49,147 bases of DNA, from contig CAJXVN010000002.1 of the NCBI GenBank assembly GCA_913060775.1, positions 1 to 49,147 of the forward strand, given 5' to 3'. Under the pieces are notes generated by a model. The model was not told the DNA's origin. It saw nothing but the letters and a program-made list of their open reading frames with translations, and made no database searches. The translations under genes and the position numbers were made by a program. Below are positions 17,313 through 25,514 of the stretch, in pieces (the stretch's first letter is position 1; each line of letters starts with the position of its first letter). Source of the stretch: an uncultured Gammaproteobacteria bacterium. GTDB taxonomy: Bacteria; Pseudomonadota; Gammaproteobacteria; Immundisolibacterales; Immundisolibacteraceae.

Positions 17313-18893
17313 ATGGCAGCAGTGCTACCCGACTGGTTATCACCGCAAGAATTTTCAACCGCGATCGACGAGATGGCCAATGCCATTGGGCAGCAGTGGG
17401 TCATCCACGACGGCGATCCAAAACTGCGCAGCTACCGCGACTCCTTTTCGACGCTGCCAGGCGACGCTAACGTACCGTCAGCAGTGGTAGCCCCGGACGG
17501 CATTGAAGAAATTCAGGCGATCCTGAAAATAGCCAATGAACACCGAGTACCTCTATGGCCAATTTCAACGGGTCGCAATTTTGCCTATGGCGGGCCAGCC
17601 CCGAGAATGCCGGGGTACGTGGTTCTCGATTTAAAACGGATGAACCGTATTCTTGAAGTCAACGAAGAGTACGCCTACGCCCTGGTAGAACCTGGTGTCA
17701 GCTACTTCCAGCTATACGAGTATCTGCAGAAAAACAACATCAAACTCTGGATTGATCCTGCGGCCCCCGGCTGGGGCGGCATCGTCGGCAACACACTGGA
17801 ACACGGCGTCGGTTACACGCCCTACGGCGACCATTTCATGATGCATTGCGGAATGGAAGTGGTACTGCCGGACGGCACCCTGTTCCGCACGGGCCAGGGA
17901 TCTCTGCCGGAAACCGAATCCTGGCAGGTCTTTCAGTACGGTTTTGGTCCAATCCTCGACGGTGTTTTCTCGCAAAGTAATTTTGGCATCGTCACCAAAA
18001 TGGGCATGTGGCTGATGCCGGAACCCCCCGGATACATGCCTTTCCTGATTACCTATGAAAACGAAGAAGACCTGGCCATCATCACCGAGGTGGTTCGCCC
18101 ACTCAAGGTAAACATGGTCATCCCCAACGGTGCCTTCACGGTCGACCTGCTCTGGGACGCTGCCGTGAAAGTGTCCAAGCGCCAGTATTACAGTGGCAAA
18201 GGGCCTATCCCCGACAGTGCCCGCAAAAAAATCATGTCCGACTACAAGCTAGGGCAGTGGAATTTCTACGCAGCCCTGTACGGCCCGCCGCCGATGATGG
18301 AAAACACCATGCAGGTGATTCGCGATACCCTCGGCGCGATCCCAGGTGCAAGAGTCTGGACCGCCGAAGAGCGTAAACACGACGCTGCATTCCAGTATCG
18401 CTCCAAGCTAATGCGCGGTGAGCCGAACATGACCGAGTTTGGCCTGATGAACTGGGTCGGCGGTGGTGGCCACATCAACTTTTCACCCATCAGCCCCACC
18501 ACCGGCGAAGACGCCATGCGTCAGTACGAAATGATCAAGAACCGCTCTCATGAGTACGGCTTTGATTACATCGGAGAGTTTGCCGTCGGCTGGCGCGACA
18601 TGCACCACGTTTACATGCTGATGTTTGATCGCACTGACGACGAAGAGCGACAGCGCGCCCACGAACTCTTCGGCGTACTCATCGATGAAGCCGCCGCCGC
18701 CGGTTATGGCGAGTATCGAACCCATCTGGCATTCATGGACCAGGTAGCCAAAACCTATAGTTGGAACGACCACGCGCTGTGGAAACTCCACGAACGGCTC
18801 AAAGATGCATTTGACCCGAACGGCATTCTGGCCCCGGGGAAACAGGGCATCTGGCCGGCACACATGCGGGAGAAACATTCATGGACAAGCTAA
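17313..18893 (+). CDS. Flavoprotein subunit of a 4-cresol dehydrogenase/vanillyl-alcohol oxidase type flavocytochrome (copy 1)
   Basis: A 526-residue FAD-linked oxidase. The PCMH-type FAD domain has PLWPISTGRNFAYGG near residue 90 and WIDPAAPGWGGIVGN near 150. His387 in GGGGHINFSP aligns with the histidine that holds FAD covalently in vanillyl-alcohol oxidase. The p-cresol methylhydroxylase Tyr position is Met here. Phenol-site residues are kept: Tyr468-Arg469 (GEYRTH) and His431-His432 (DMHH). The expected reaction is oxidation of the para-alkyl group of a phenol to alcohol and aldehyde, with electrons passed to the cytochrome encoded next, whose start overlaps this stop by 13 bases. A strong GGGAGGAG site precedes the ATG. 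Residue mapping is from memory of family sequences. Confidence 0.88.
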   Translation: MAAVLPDWLSPQEFSTAIDEMANAIGQQWVIHDGDPKLRSYRDSFSTLPGDANVPSAVVAPDGIEEIQAILKIANEHRVPLWPISTGRNFAYGGPAPRMPGYVVLDLKRMNRILEVNEEYAYALVEPGVSYFQLYEYLQKNNIKLWIDPAAPGWGGIVGNTLEHGVGYTPYGDHFMMHCGMEVVLPDGTLFRTGQGSLPETESWQVFQYGFGPILDGVFSQSNFGIVTKMGMWLMPEPPGYMPFLITYENEEDLAIITEVVRPLKVNMVIPNGAFTVDLLWDAAVKVSKRQYYSGKGPIPDSARKKIMSDYKLGQWNFYAALYGPPPMMENTMQVIRDTLGAIPGARVWTAEERKHDAAFQYRSKLMRGEPNMTEFGLMNWVGGGGHINFSPISPTTGEDAMRQYEMIKNRSHEYGFDYIGEFAVGWRDMHHVYMLMFDRTDDEERQRAHELFGVLIDEAAAAGYGEYRTHLAFMDQVAKTYSWNDHALWKLHERLKDAFDPNGILAPGKQGIWPAHMREKHSWTS

Positions 18894-19213
18894 TTTCGCT
18901 GATTGGTCTGGCCCTGCTCGTCAGCAGCGCAGCCGCCCCGGTCATGGCTGAGGAACGTCCCCGACCGGGTGAAGAATCCTGGTTACTATTCTGCGAAGGG
19001 TGTCACCGGCCAGATGCAGAAGGTCCCGGCACGGTGATGTTGCAGCGCCGTTTTGGCGACGAGCGCATGGCCATTAAAGGCAATAAGACACTAGCGCCAG
19101 AATATATCCGCTCCGTCGTGCGTCACGGCCTGCTGGAAATGGCCCCGCTGCGACAAACCGATATTACCGATGCTGAGCTCGACCTCCTTATCGAGTTTTT
19201 AGCCAGTGAATAA
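18881..19213 (+). CDS. Cytochrome c subunit of flavocytochrome copy 1
   Basis: A 110-residue class I cytochrome c. An N-terminal signal peptide (LISLIGLALLVSSAAAPVMA) leads to the periplasm. Haem is bound at CEGCH near residue 38-42, with Met92-type axial ligand candidates in LLEMAPL. It matches the PchC subunit of 4-cresol dehydrogenase in size and partner. It accepts electrons from the flavoprotein encoded just upstream, with which it overlaps by 13 bases (translational coupling), and passes them to the respiratory chain. The UbiD-type gene follows after 24 bases. Confidence 0.88.
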   Translation: MDKLISLIGLALLVSSAAAPVMAEERPRPGEESWLLFCEGCHRPDAEGPGTVMLQRRFGDERMAIKGNKTLAPEYIRSVVRHGLLEMAPLRQTDITDAELDLLIEFLASE

Positions 19214-19237
19214 CCGTAAGCCAGTCGAGGTTTAACC

Positions 19238-20707
19238 ATGAACAAACAGTCTGAACTCTCAATTGAGGTGGCCAAAAAAGTTGGCTCACTGCGGGACTTT
19301 CTAGAGCTGCTGGAATCCAAAGGCCAGTTCATCACCTGGCCCGATGAAGTGTTACCCGAACCGGACATCCGCAACATTCTGGTGGCCGCGGGGGACGACG
19401 ATAAAAACGGCCCGGCGATACTCTTCGATAAGATCAAAGGTTATCCCGGCAAGCGCATGGTCGCCGGCGTCCACGGTAGTTTTTCGAATATCGCCACCCT
19501 GTTGGGATACCCACTGGGCACGCCGATCCGTGACCTGTTTTATGACATCGTCGGCCGCTGGACCACGGAAGAGCCACAGTTACCCTTTATCGAGCCCGAT
19601 AAAGCGGCGATTCATGAAGTCCGCATCGAAGAAAACTTCAACTTGTTCGAGCTGTTACCGCTCTATCGCATCAACGCGATGGACGGTGGCTTCTATATCG
19701 GCAAGGCCAACGTCGTCAGCCGAGACCCCAACGACCCGGACAATTTTGGCAAGCAGAATGTCGGTATTTACCGCATTCAGCCCCATGGCCCCGACACCTT
19801 CACGCTGATGAGTGTGCCGGTTCACGACATGGGCCGACATATGCTCGCCGCCGAAATGGACGATGTGCCGCTGAAAATAGCCGTCATGCTCGGCAACCAC
19901 CCGGCGATGGCGATGTTTGCCGCCACCCCGGTTGGCTATGACGAATCCGAATACGCCTACGCAGCCGGCATGATGGGCGCGCCCATCGCATTGACTAAAT
20001 CCGGCAATGGTCTTGATATTCAGGCCGATGGCGAGATGGTGATCGAAGCAGAATATGTACACGGCGAGCGCCAGTATGAAGGCCCTTTTGGTGAGTTCCC
20101 CGGCAGCTACAGCGGGGTACGGCGGGCACCCGTGTTTAAAATCACCGGCATCTCCCACCGCAAAGATCCCATCTTTGAAAACATTTACATCGGTAAAGGC
20201 TGGACCGAACACGACACCTTGATCGGGCTAAACACTTCCGCACCCATCTATGCGGTATTGAAAAAAGAGTTTCCCGAAGTCGAAGCGGTCAATGCGCTCT
20301 ACCAACATGGACTGACCGGCATCATTTCGGTGAAAAACCGGTTTGCCGGTTTCGCCAAATCGGTGGCACTGCGGGCACTGAGTACGCCCCATGGACTGAT
20401 TTATCTGAAAAACCTGATCATGGTCGATGCCGATGTGGATCCGTTCGATCTGAATCAGGTGATGTGGGCACTGTCAGTGCGCACCCGCGCCAACGACATC
20501 CAGGTACTCGACAACATGGCCGGGATAATGATTGATCCCTCAGCGGTGATCCCGGGCAAGGGGCATCACCTGATTATTGATGCGACTACCCACATGGCGC
20601 CTGACCCAATCGGCGGCGACGTTGAAATAGTCCGTCGTCCTGCCGGCCGGGAAATTGATGAGATGGCCCAGCTTATTAAATCGATGCAAAAAGAGGCTCG
20701 CAAATGA
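19238..20707 (+). CDS. UbiD-family decarboxylase, hydroxyarylic acid decarboxylase subunit C type
   Basis: A 489-residue prenylated-FMN-dependent (de)carboxylase. The hallmark EGPFGEFPG places the catalytic acids at Glu281 and Glu286. Other conserved segments are FDKIKGYPGKRMVAGVHGS, the NVGIYRIQPHGPDTFTL strand, and GKGWTEHDT. The adjacent BsdD-like gene points to the non-oxidative 4-hydroxybenzoate/vanillate decarboxylase (BsdC/VdcC) group, which removes CO2 to give a phenol. The enzyme needs prFMN made by UbiX (BsdB); no ubiX is in this window. It overlaps the next gene by ATGA. In context it could decarboxylate acids made from the flavocytochrome products (inference). Confidence 0.88.
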   Translation: MNKQSELSIEVAKKVGSLRDFLELLESKGQFITWPDEVLPEPDIRNILVAAGDDDKNGPAILFDKIKGYPGKRMVAGVHGSFSNIATLLGYPLGTPIRDLFYDIVGRWTTEEPQLPFIEPDKAAIHEVRIEENFNLFELLPLYRINAMDGGFYIGKANVVSRDPNDPDNFGKQNVGIYRIQPHGPDTFTLMSVPVHDMGRHMLAAEMDDVPLKIAVMLGNHPAMAMFAATPVGYDESEYAYAAGMMGAPIALTKSGNGLDIQADGEMVIEAEYVHGERQYEGPFGEFPGSYSGVRRAPVFKITGISHRKDPIFENIYIGKGWTEHDTLIGLNTSAPIYAVLKKEFPEVEAVNALYQHGLTGIISVKNRFAGFAKSVALRALSTPHGLIYLKNLIMVDADVDPFDLNQVMWALSVRTRANDIQVLDNMAGIMIDPSAVIPGKGHHLIIDATTHMAPDPIGGDVEIVRRPAGREIDEMAQLIKSMQKEARK

Positions 20708-20928
20708 CCGCCTGTCCACGCTGTTCCAATACCAACGCCACGGCCCTCCACGAAGGCAAGGAAGGCGCAACCGTCGTCTGGACTATTTTTAACTGTCCGG
20801 ACTGTCACTACCACTGGCGCGATAGCGAACCGGAGGAAAGCATCAATCCGGCCAAACGCAAGGCGGTCTTTCAAATGGATACCTCTAATCCAGACAAGTA
20901 CCAGCTAGTTCTTCCGGTCAGGGAATAG
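20704..20928 (+). CDS. BsdD/VdcD-like small subunit of hydroxyarylic acid decarboxylase
   Basis: A 74-residue protein with two CxxC pairs (CPRC at residues 4-7 and CPDC near 31-34) and HWRDSEPEESINPAKRK. This matches BsdD/YclD, the small zinc-ribbon-like D subunit of the BsdBCD phenolic acid decarboxylase, which is about 75 residues long. It begins within the stop of the C-subunit gene (ATGA overlap). Its presence is the best evidence that the UbiD protein next door is a hydroxyarylic acid decarboxylase and not the ubiquinone enzyme. Confidence 0.85.
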   Translation: MTACPRCSNTNATALHEGKEGATVVWTIFNCPDCHYHWRDSEPEESINPAKRKAVFQMDTSNPDKYQLVLPVRE

Positions 20929-20988
20929 TTCCGACCAAACAACCAGGAAGCATCCAACACAGGTGCCTTCCAGGGGGCGAGGAAGCCA

Positions 20989-22305
20989 ATGAAAATCGAA
21001 GACCTTAAAAGCGTAATCGTTGACCGTACCGAGGATGGCGAATTCACCCTCGACCGTAACATTTATTACGACGAAGAGCTGTTCGAAACCGAAATGCAGA
21101 CCATTTTCGAGGGCAACTGGATTTTTCTTGCCCACGAAGGCCATTTGCCCGAAGTCAACGATTTTTTCACCACCTGGATGGGCCGCAAACCCGTCGTGCT
21201 TATTCGCGGCGAGGACAATCAGGTTCGGGGCTTCATCAATGCCTGCAGTCACCGGGGGGCTACCCTGTGTCGCACCAACCGGGGCAACAAGAAGTTTCTG
21301 ACCTGTAGCTATCACGGCTGGTCATACGATACCCAGGGTCAATTACGGGACGTAAAAGACCACGACAAGGGTGGCTACACGGATGAATTTGACCGGCGGC
21401 AACACAACCTGAAGCCGATTGCACGCATTGCCAGTTATCACGGCTTTATCTTTGGATCATTAAACGCCGATGTTCCACCGCTTGAAGAGGCACTGGGAAA
21501 CGCCAAACCTTTTATGAAAATGCTGGGTGATCAATCCCCCGGCGGCATGGAGATCATCAAAGGTTTTTCTCGCTACACCACCCCGAGCAACTGGAAATTC
21601 CAGCTAGAAAACGGTGTCGACGGCTATCATGTGTCGACGGTCCACGCCAATTACATCGGCGTCGTCATGAAACGCATGGCCGAGCTGGACGATGATCAGG
21701 TGAAATCTATCGCCCGCGGCAACATGGCCGATATGACCAGCGGCACCTACGACCTGGGGAAAGGCCACACGATTTTGTGGGGAGAAGTTCCCGGTGCTGA
21801 TGATCGACCTCTGGCCGAGCGGCGTGACGAACTCGAACAGCGACTGGGCAAAGAAAGCACCGACTGGATGATCAGCCGGGCCAGGAATCTCGGGATATTT
21901 CCCAACGTGCTGCTCATGGACCAGACCTCCACCCAGATCCGGGTGATTCGGCCTATTTCCGTTGACCTGTCCGAAATCACTATCTACTGCATCGCGCCGA
22001 AAGGCGAAAGTTCGAATGCTCGGGCCCGTCGAATCCGCCAGTATGAAGATTTTTTCAATGCCACCGGCATGGCTACGCCCGATGACCTGTCAGAATTTGC
22101 TGCGTGTCAGGTAGGGAATTACGGCCTTATTGATGAACATCAGTCATTTGACCGTGGACTGGACCGGGTGATTCTTGGCGGTGACGATACCGCCGATCGC
22201 CTGGGTATCACGCCCTATAGCAGTGGCCCCAACTGGTCGGACGAAAACCTGTTTCAGAGTTTTTACCGGCAGTGGTATGAATTGGTAAAAGCGGGCTATG
22301 AATAA
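20989..22305 (+). CDS. RHD alpha subunit, benzoate type (no adjacent beta)
   Basis: A 438-residue catalytic subunit of the BenA/XylX/AntA branch. The Rieske ligands are CSHRG and CSYHGW near residues 85-108. The iron site is ENGVDGYHVSTVHANY, and the acidic ligand lies in the GMATPDDLSEF region. Conserved DQTSTQIRVIRPISVDLSEIT is typical of this branch. It is embedded between the BsdD-like gene (60 bases upstream) and the second flavocytochrome (85 bases downstream), so it is probably co-transcribed with both. No beta gene is next to it. The unpaired benzoate-type beta at 12040 is one possible partner. The likely substrate is a benzoate-like aromatic acid. Confidence 0.88.
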   Translation: MKIEDLKSVIVDRTEDGEFTLDRNIYYDEELFETEMQTIFEGNWIFLAHEGHLPEVNDFFTTWMGRKPVVLIRGEDNQVRGFINACSHRGATLCRTNRGNKKFLTCSYHGWSYDTQGQLRDVKDHDKGGYTDEFDRRQHNLKPIARIASYHGFIFGSLNADVPPLEEALGNAKPFMKMLGDQSPGGMEIIKGFSRYTTPSNWKFQLENGVDGYHVSTVHANYIGVVMKRMAELDDDQVKSIARGNMADMTSGTYDLGKGHTILWGEVPGADDRPLAERRDELEQRLGKESTDWMISRARNLGIFPNVLLMDQTSTQIRVIRPISVDLSEITIYCIAPKGESSNARARRIRQYEDFFNATGMATPDDLSEFAACQVGNYGLIDEHQSFDRGLDRVILGGDDTADRLGITPYSSGPNWSDENLFQSFYRQWYELVKAGYE

Positions 22306-22390
22306 GCCCAATAATTTAGTTAGTTAACGCTATTTAAGCCCCGAAGAAATCCAGACCGGGGTATTCGAAGAACATTAACCGGAGGAGCCA

Positions 22391-23959
22391 ATGGCTACCA
22401 CGTTACCTGAAGGCGTTTCGTCTTCTGACTTTGATCAGGCGATCAGAGAGATTCGTAAGATCGTCGGCGACGAATGGGTATTTCTCGATAGTGAGCTGAG
22501 TCCCTATCTTGACCATATGTCGGCAGTACCACCCGAATACCGGACACCTTCAGCGGCACTGGCACCGGCCAATGTCGAAGAAACACAGGCAATTCTGAAA
22601 ATAGCCAACCGCTTCAGCCTGCCGCTCTGGACCTATGGCAACGGCAAGAACTGGGCTTACGGCGGACCCACGCCACTCCACGCCGGCTATCTGGTGCTCG
22701 ATCTGAAACGCATGAATCGGATCCTCGAAGTGAATGAAGATTCGGGTTATGTGCTCGTTGAACCCGGGGTTTCCTATTTCCAGCTCTACCAGCACCTGCA
22801 GGACATCGGTTCCAATCTCTGGATTGATTGCGCCGCACCTGGCTGGGGTGGGGTGATTGGTAATGCTCTTGAACACGGTGCCGGCTATACCCCCTACGCA
22901 GATCACTACGTCATGTCCTGTGGCATGGAAGTGCTACTCGCCGATGGTGAACTCGTGCGTACCGGTATGGGCGCCATGCCCGGCAGCAAAGCCTGGCAGC
23001 AATTTAAATACGGTTATGGCCCTACCCTTGATGGCATGTTCACCCAGGGTAATTTTGGCATCGTCACTAAAATGGGTTTCTGGATGATGCCCAAGCCACC
23101 GGCCTACAAACCGTTCATGTTTTCTTACGAGAAAGAATCCGATCTCCACGCCATCATGGAGATTCTCCGACCACTAAAAATGAACATGGTCTGGCAGAAC
23201 GGAGCCGTTGGTGAGCACATTGGCTATAGCGCCTCGGTGCTGGGTCCGCGCTCTGACTACACCGACAGCAGCGCACCGATTACCGATGCGCGCTGGCAGG
23301 AGATCGCCCACGACCTGAATCTGGGCATCTGGAATTTTTACGGGGCCTGTTACGGATTACCCGCGAACGTGGAAATGCAATTCGGCGCACTGAAAGGCGC
23401 CATGACCAGTATTCCGGGCGCCCGCGTCTGGCTCGAAGGTGATCGGGAACCCGACGATGCTGGCTGGAATTACCGGGCCAAGCTGATGCAGGGCATCCCC
23501 AACATGACCGAATTCAATCTGGTCAACTGGGACGGTGGGGGCCATCTCAATTTCAGTCCCATGGGCCCCATGGGCGGTGATCATGCGGTCAAGCTGTACA
23601 ACATGATGAAAGAGATCACTAACGGTTATGGCTTTGATCATCTCACCGAGATGGTCGGCACCTTCCGTGGATTCATTGCTCTGACCATGGTCATGTTTGA
23701 TCCCCGCGATGAAGACGCCGCAAAACGGGCCGATGCCTGCTCGGTCGATATCATTCAGAAAGCCGCTGCCGCCGGCTATGGCGAGCTAAAAGCCAACCTG
23801 AGATACATGAACACCGTCATGGGTTCCTACACCGGCAATGACAGTGGACTGCACAAGGTTAACCAGAAAATTAAAGATGCACTGGACCCGGTCGGAATCC
23901 TGTCACCTGGCAAATCAGACATCTGGCCCAGTAGCTGGAAACACAGCCGTGCCAATTAA
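22391..23959 (+). CDS. Flavoprotein of the 4-cresol dehydrogenase type (copy 2, phenol-site residues changed)
   Basis: A 522-residue FAD-linked oxidase clearly homologous to copy 1 at 17313. The FAD domain is intact: GNGKNWAYGG, WIDCAAPGWGGVIGN, YTPYADHYVMSCGMEV, and His385 in GGGHLNFSP as the candidate covalent FAD ligand. The two motifs that contact phenols in the family are altered. Copy 1 GEYRTH is GELKAN here (Leu466-Lys467), and copy 1 DMHH is GFIA (Ile429-Ala430). The enzyme is probably active on a different, perhaps non-phenolic, benzylic substrate. A cytochrome gene follows after 12 bases. AACCGGAGGAG precedes the start. Residue roles come from family knowledge and need structural alignment. 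Confidence 0.85.
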   Translation: MATTLPEGVSSSDFDQAIREIRKIVGDEWVFLDSELSPYLDHMSAVPPEYRTPSAALAPANVEETQAILKIANRFSLPLWTYGNGKNWAYGGPTPLHAGYLVLDLKRMNRILEVNEDSGYVLVEPGVSYFQLYQHLQDIGSNLWIDCAAPGWGGVIGNALEHGAGYTPYADHYVMSCGMEVLLADGELVRTGMGAMPGSKAWQQFKYGYGPTLDGMFTQGNFGIVTKMGFWMMPKPPAYKPFMFSYEKESDLHAIMEILRPLKMNMVWQNGAVGEHIGYSASVLGPRSDYTDSSAPITDARWQEIAHDLNLGIWNFYGACYGLPANVEMQFGALKGAMTSIPGARVWLEGDREPDDAGWNYRAKLMQGIPNMTEFNLVNWDGGGHLNFSPMGPMGGDHAVKLYNMMKEITNGYGFDHLTEMVGTFRGFIALTMVMFDPRDEDAAKRADACSVDIIQKAAAAGYGELKANLRYMNTVMGSYTGNDSGLHKVNQKIKDALDPVGILSPGKSDIWPSSWKHSRAN

Positions 23960-23971
23960 CCGGAGAGAGCA

Positions 23972-24394
23972 ATGAAAAGATGTATCACGCTAGCACTCGG
24001 TACCAGCCTGGCCCTGCTCCTCACTGCCTGCGGCGACGACCAGAGTGCAGAGTATAAAGAAGGTGCGGATGCCGAAACCATGGCCTCTGCCATGAAGCCG
24101 CCGAGTGTGCCGGCCAGCGAACGGGTGGACGTGTCCTACGAAACCGGCGAAGAAATCTTCACCCACTACTGTGTCCAGTGTCACGGCGAAGGTGAGGGCA
24201 AACCGGGGGCAACCATGTTGGGTATTAAACACGGTGAGGATAAAGCCATTATTAAGGGCCGCGATGACCTGCCGGCAATCTATATCAAAACCGTGGTCAG
24301 AGACGGCCTGTTAGAAATGCCTCCGTTCCGGTTTACCGAGATCAGCGACGAGCAGCTCGACCTGGTTGCCGAGTACGTGCGCTCTCCCAACTAG
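23972..24394 (+). CDS. Cytochrome c lipoprotein, partner of flavocytochrome copy 2
   Basis: A 140-residue class I cytochrome c. The start MKRCITLALGTSLALLLTAC contains a lipobox (LTAC), so it is likely anchored in a membrane by a lipid, unlike the soluble form of copy 1. The haem site is CVQCHGEG near residues 64-71, and LLEMPPF carries the probable Met ligand. It follows the flavoprotein gene by 12 bases and should be its electron acceptor. The Ser/Ala/Pro-rich stretch between lipobox and haem domain is a plausible linker. Confidence 0.87.
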   Translation: MKRCITLALGTSLALLLTACGDDQSAEYKEGADAETMASAMKPPSVPASERVDVSYETGEEIFTHYCVQCHGEGEGKPGATMLGIKHGEDKAIIKGRDDLPAIYIKTVVRDGLLEMPPFRFTEISDEQLDLVAEYVRSPN

Positions 24395-24437
24395 ACGCCA
24401 ATTCTTACTGCGCCTGTAAAATCATAAGGATATTGCA

Positions 24438-25445
24438 ATGAAGTTTGTCATTTTAGGAGCGGGTGGACTCGGCTCGGTTATCGGTGGCTATCTGGCCAAC
24501 GCCGGCGAACAGGTCACCCTCATCGGCCGACAGGCTCACATGGATGCCATCAATGAGAATGGACTTAAAATTGATGGTTGCCGGGGTGACTTCCACATCG
24601 CCGAAAACCTGACCGGTGTCACCTCGCCAGACGACGCTGAAGGCGAATTCGACTACCTGATACTGTTAGTTAAAGGCAAAGACACCGAAACGGCTCTGGC
24701 AGAAGCTGAGCAGCTAAAAAACCGCTGCAAGAACGTACTCTCGCTACAAAACGGCATCGGCAAGGAGAAACGACTGATCGAGTGGGCAGGCGACAAAGTA
24801 ATCGGTGCCTCCACCATCGAGGGCGGCACGCTCCATGAACCCGGACATGCCAGCAATCCCATTACGACACCCACTACCGCCTATTTTGGCGAACTCGACG
24901 GCGGCATTACCCCACGCATAGAAGCCATCACGGATGCCTTCAACCGCGCGGGACTTGGCGCCAGGTCCATGGAAGACATCTACCACGTGCTCTGGGAAAA
25001 GCTGGTGCAGATCTGTACCGCATCTAGCTGGTCGGTCTCTACCCTCGCCGGTGGCGACCTCTACTTTGCCGATGGCCTGGCCGTGCGCGAAGGGGCTGAA
25101 CACTACGTCGCCATTGCCCGCGAGTTACTAACTGTTTACGCAGCCCTGGGCTACCAACCCGAAAATTTTTATGCCCCCATGTCGCAGTTTAAGGAGCTCA
25201 ACTCCGTCAGCGACGAAAAAGCCATCGAGATCATGCAGGCGCTGGGCGAACGGATGAAAAACGACCCCGGGGGTCGCCGCGGTCGCACCTCCATGCATGA
25301 GGATGTCACTCGTGGACGTAAGACCGAGGTCGACGAGATCATCAAACCCTTCCTGGTCAAGGCGGCGGAACTAAACATAGAAATCCCCACCGTCAATGCG
25401 GTCTACCGGATTATCAAGGTGCTGGATAACTACCTGAAGCATTGA
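24438..25445 (+). CDS. Ketopantoate reductase family (ApbA/PanE-like) oxidoreductase
   Basis: A 335-residue NAD(P)-dependent reductase. The Rossmann start is MKFVILGAGGLGSVIGGYLA with GxGxxG at residues 7-12. The family's middle motif is visible as LLVKGKDTETALAEAE, with its Lys, and LQNGIGKE. The C-terminal helical domain has VLWEKLVQICTASSWS and the GRRGRTSMHEDVTRGRKTEVD segment, which matches the SMxxDxxxGRxTEID signature. It closes the plus-strand operon after the second cytochrome. In this setting it probably reduces or oxidises a 2-keto/2-hydroxy acid other than ketopantoate (inference). A palindromic terminator follows. Confidence 0.85.
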   Translation: MKFVILGAGGLGSVIGGYLANAGEQVTLIGRQAHMDAINENGLKIDGCRGDFHIAENLTGVTSPDDAEGEFDYLILLVKGKDTETALAEAEQLKNRCKNVLSLQNGIGKEKRLIEWAGDKVIGASTIEGGTLHEPGHASNPITTPTTAYFGELDGGITPRIEAITDAFNRAGLGARSMEDIYHVLWEKLVQICTASSWSVSTLAGGDLYFADGLAVREGAEHYVAIARELLTVYAALGYQPENFYAPMSQFKELNSVSDEKAIEIMQALGERMKNDPGGRRGRTSMHEDVTRGRKTEVDEIIKPFLVKAAELNIEIPTVNAVYRIIKVLDNYLKH

Positions 25446-25460
25446 TGTATCCGTCAGCCA

Positions 25461-25500
25461 GTAACCAGAAAGGGCGCCAATTGGCGCCCTTTCTGGTTAC
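25461..25500. terminator. 40-bp perfect palindrome between convergent operons
   Basis: Bases 25461-25480 are the exact reverse complement of 25481-25500, with no spacer. It lies between the stops of two convergent genes (25445 and 25515). It most likely acts as a bidirectional terminator, with the central GC block GGGCGCC/GGCGCCC as the stem and CTTTCTGG as the tail on either strand. Confidence 0.8.
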
Positions 25501-25514
25501 GCCTGGACAATCAG

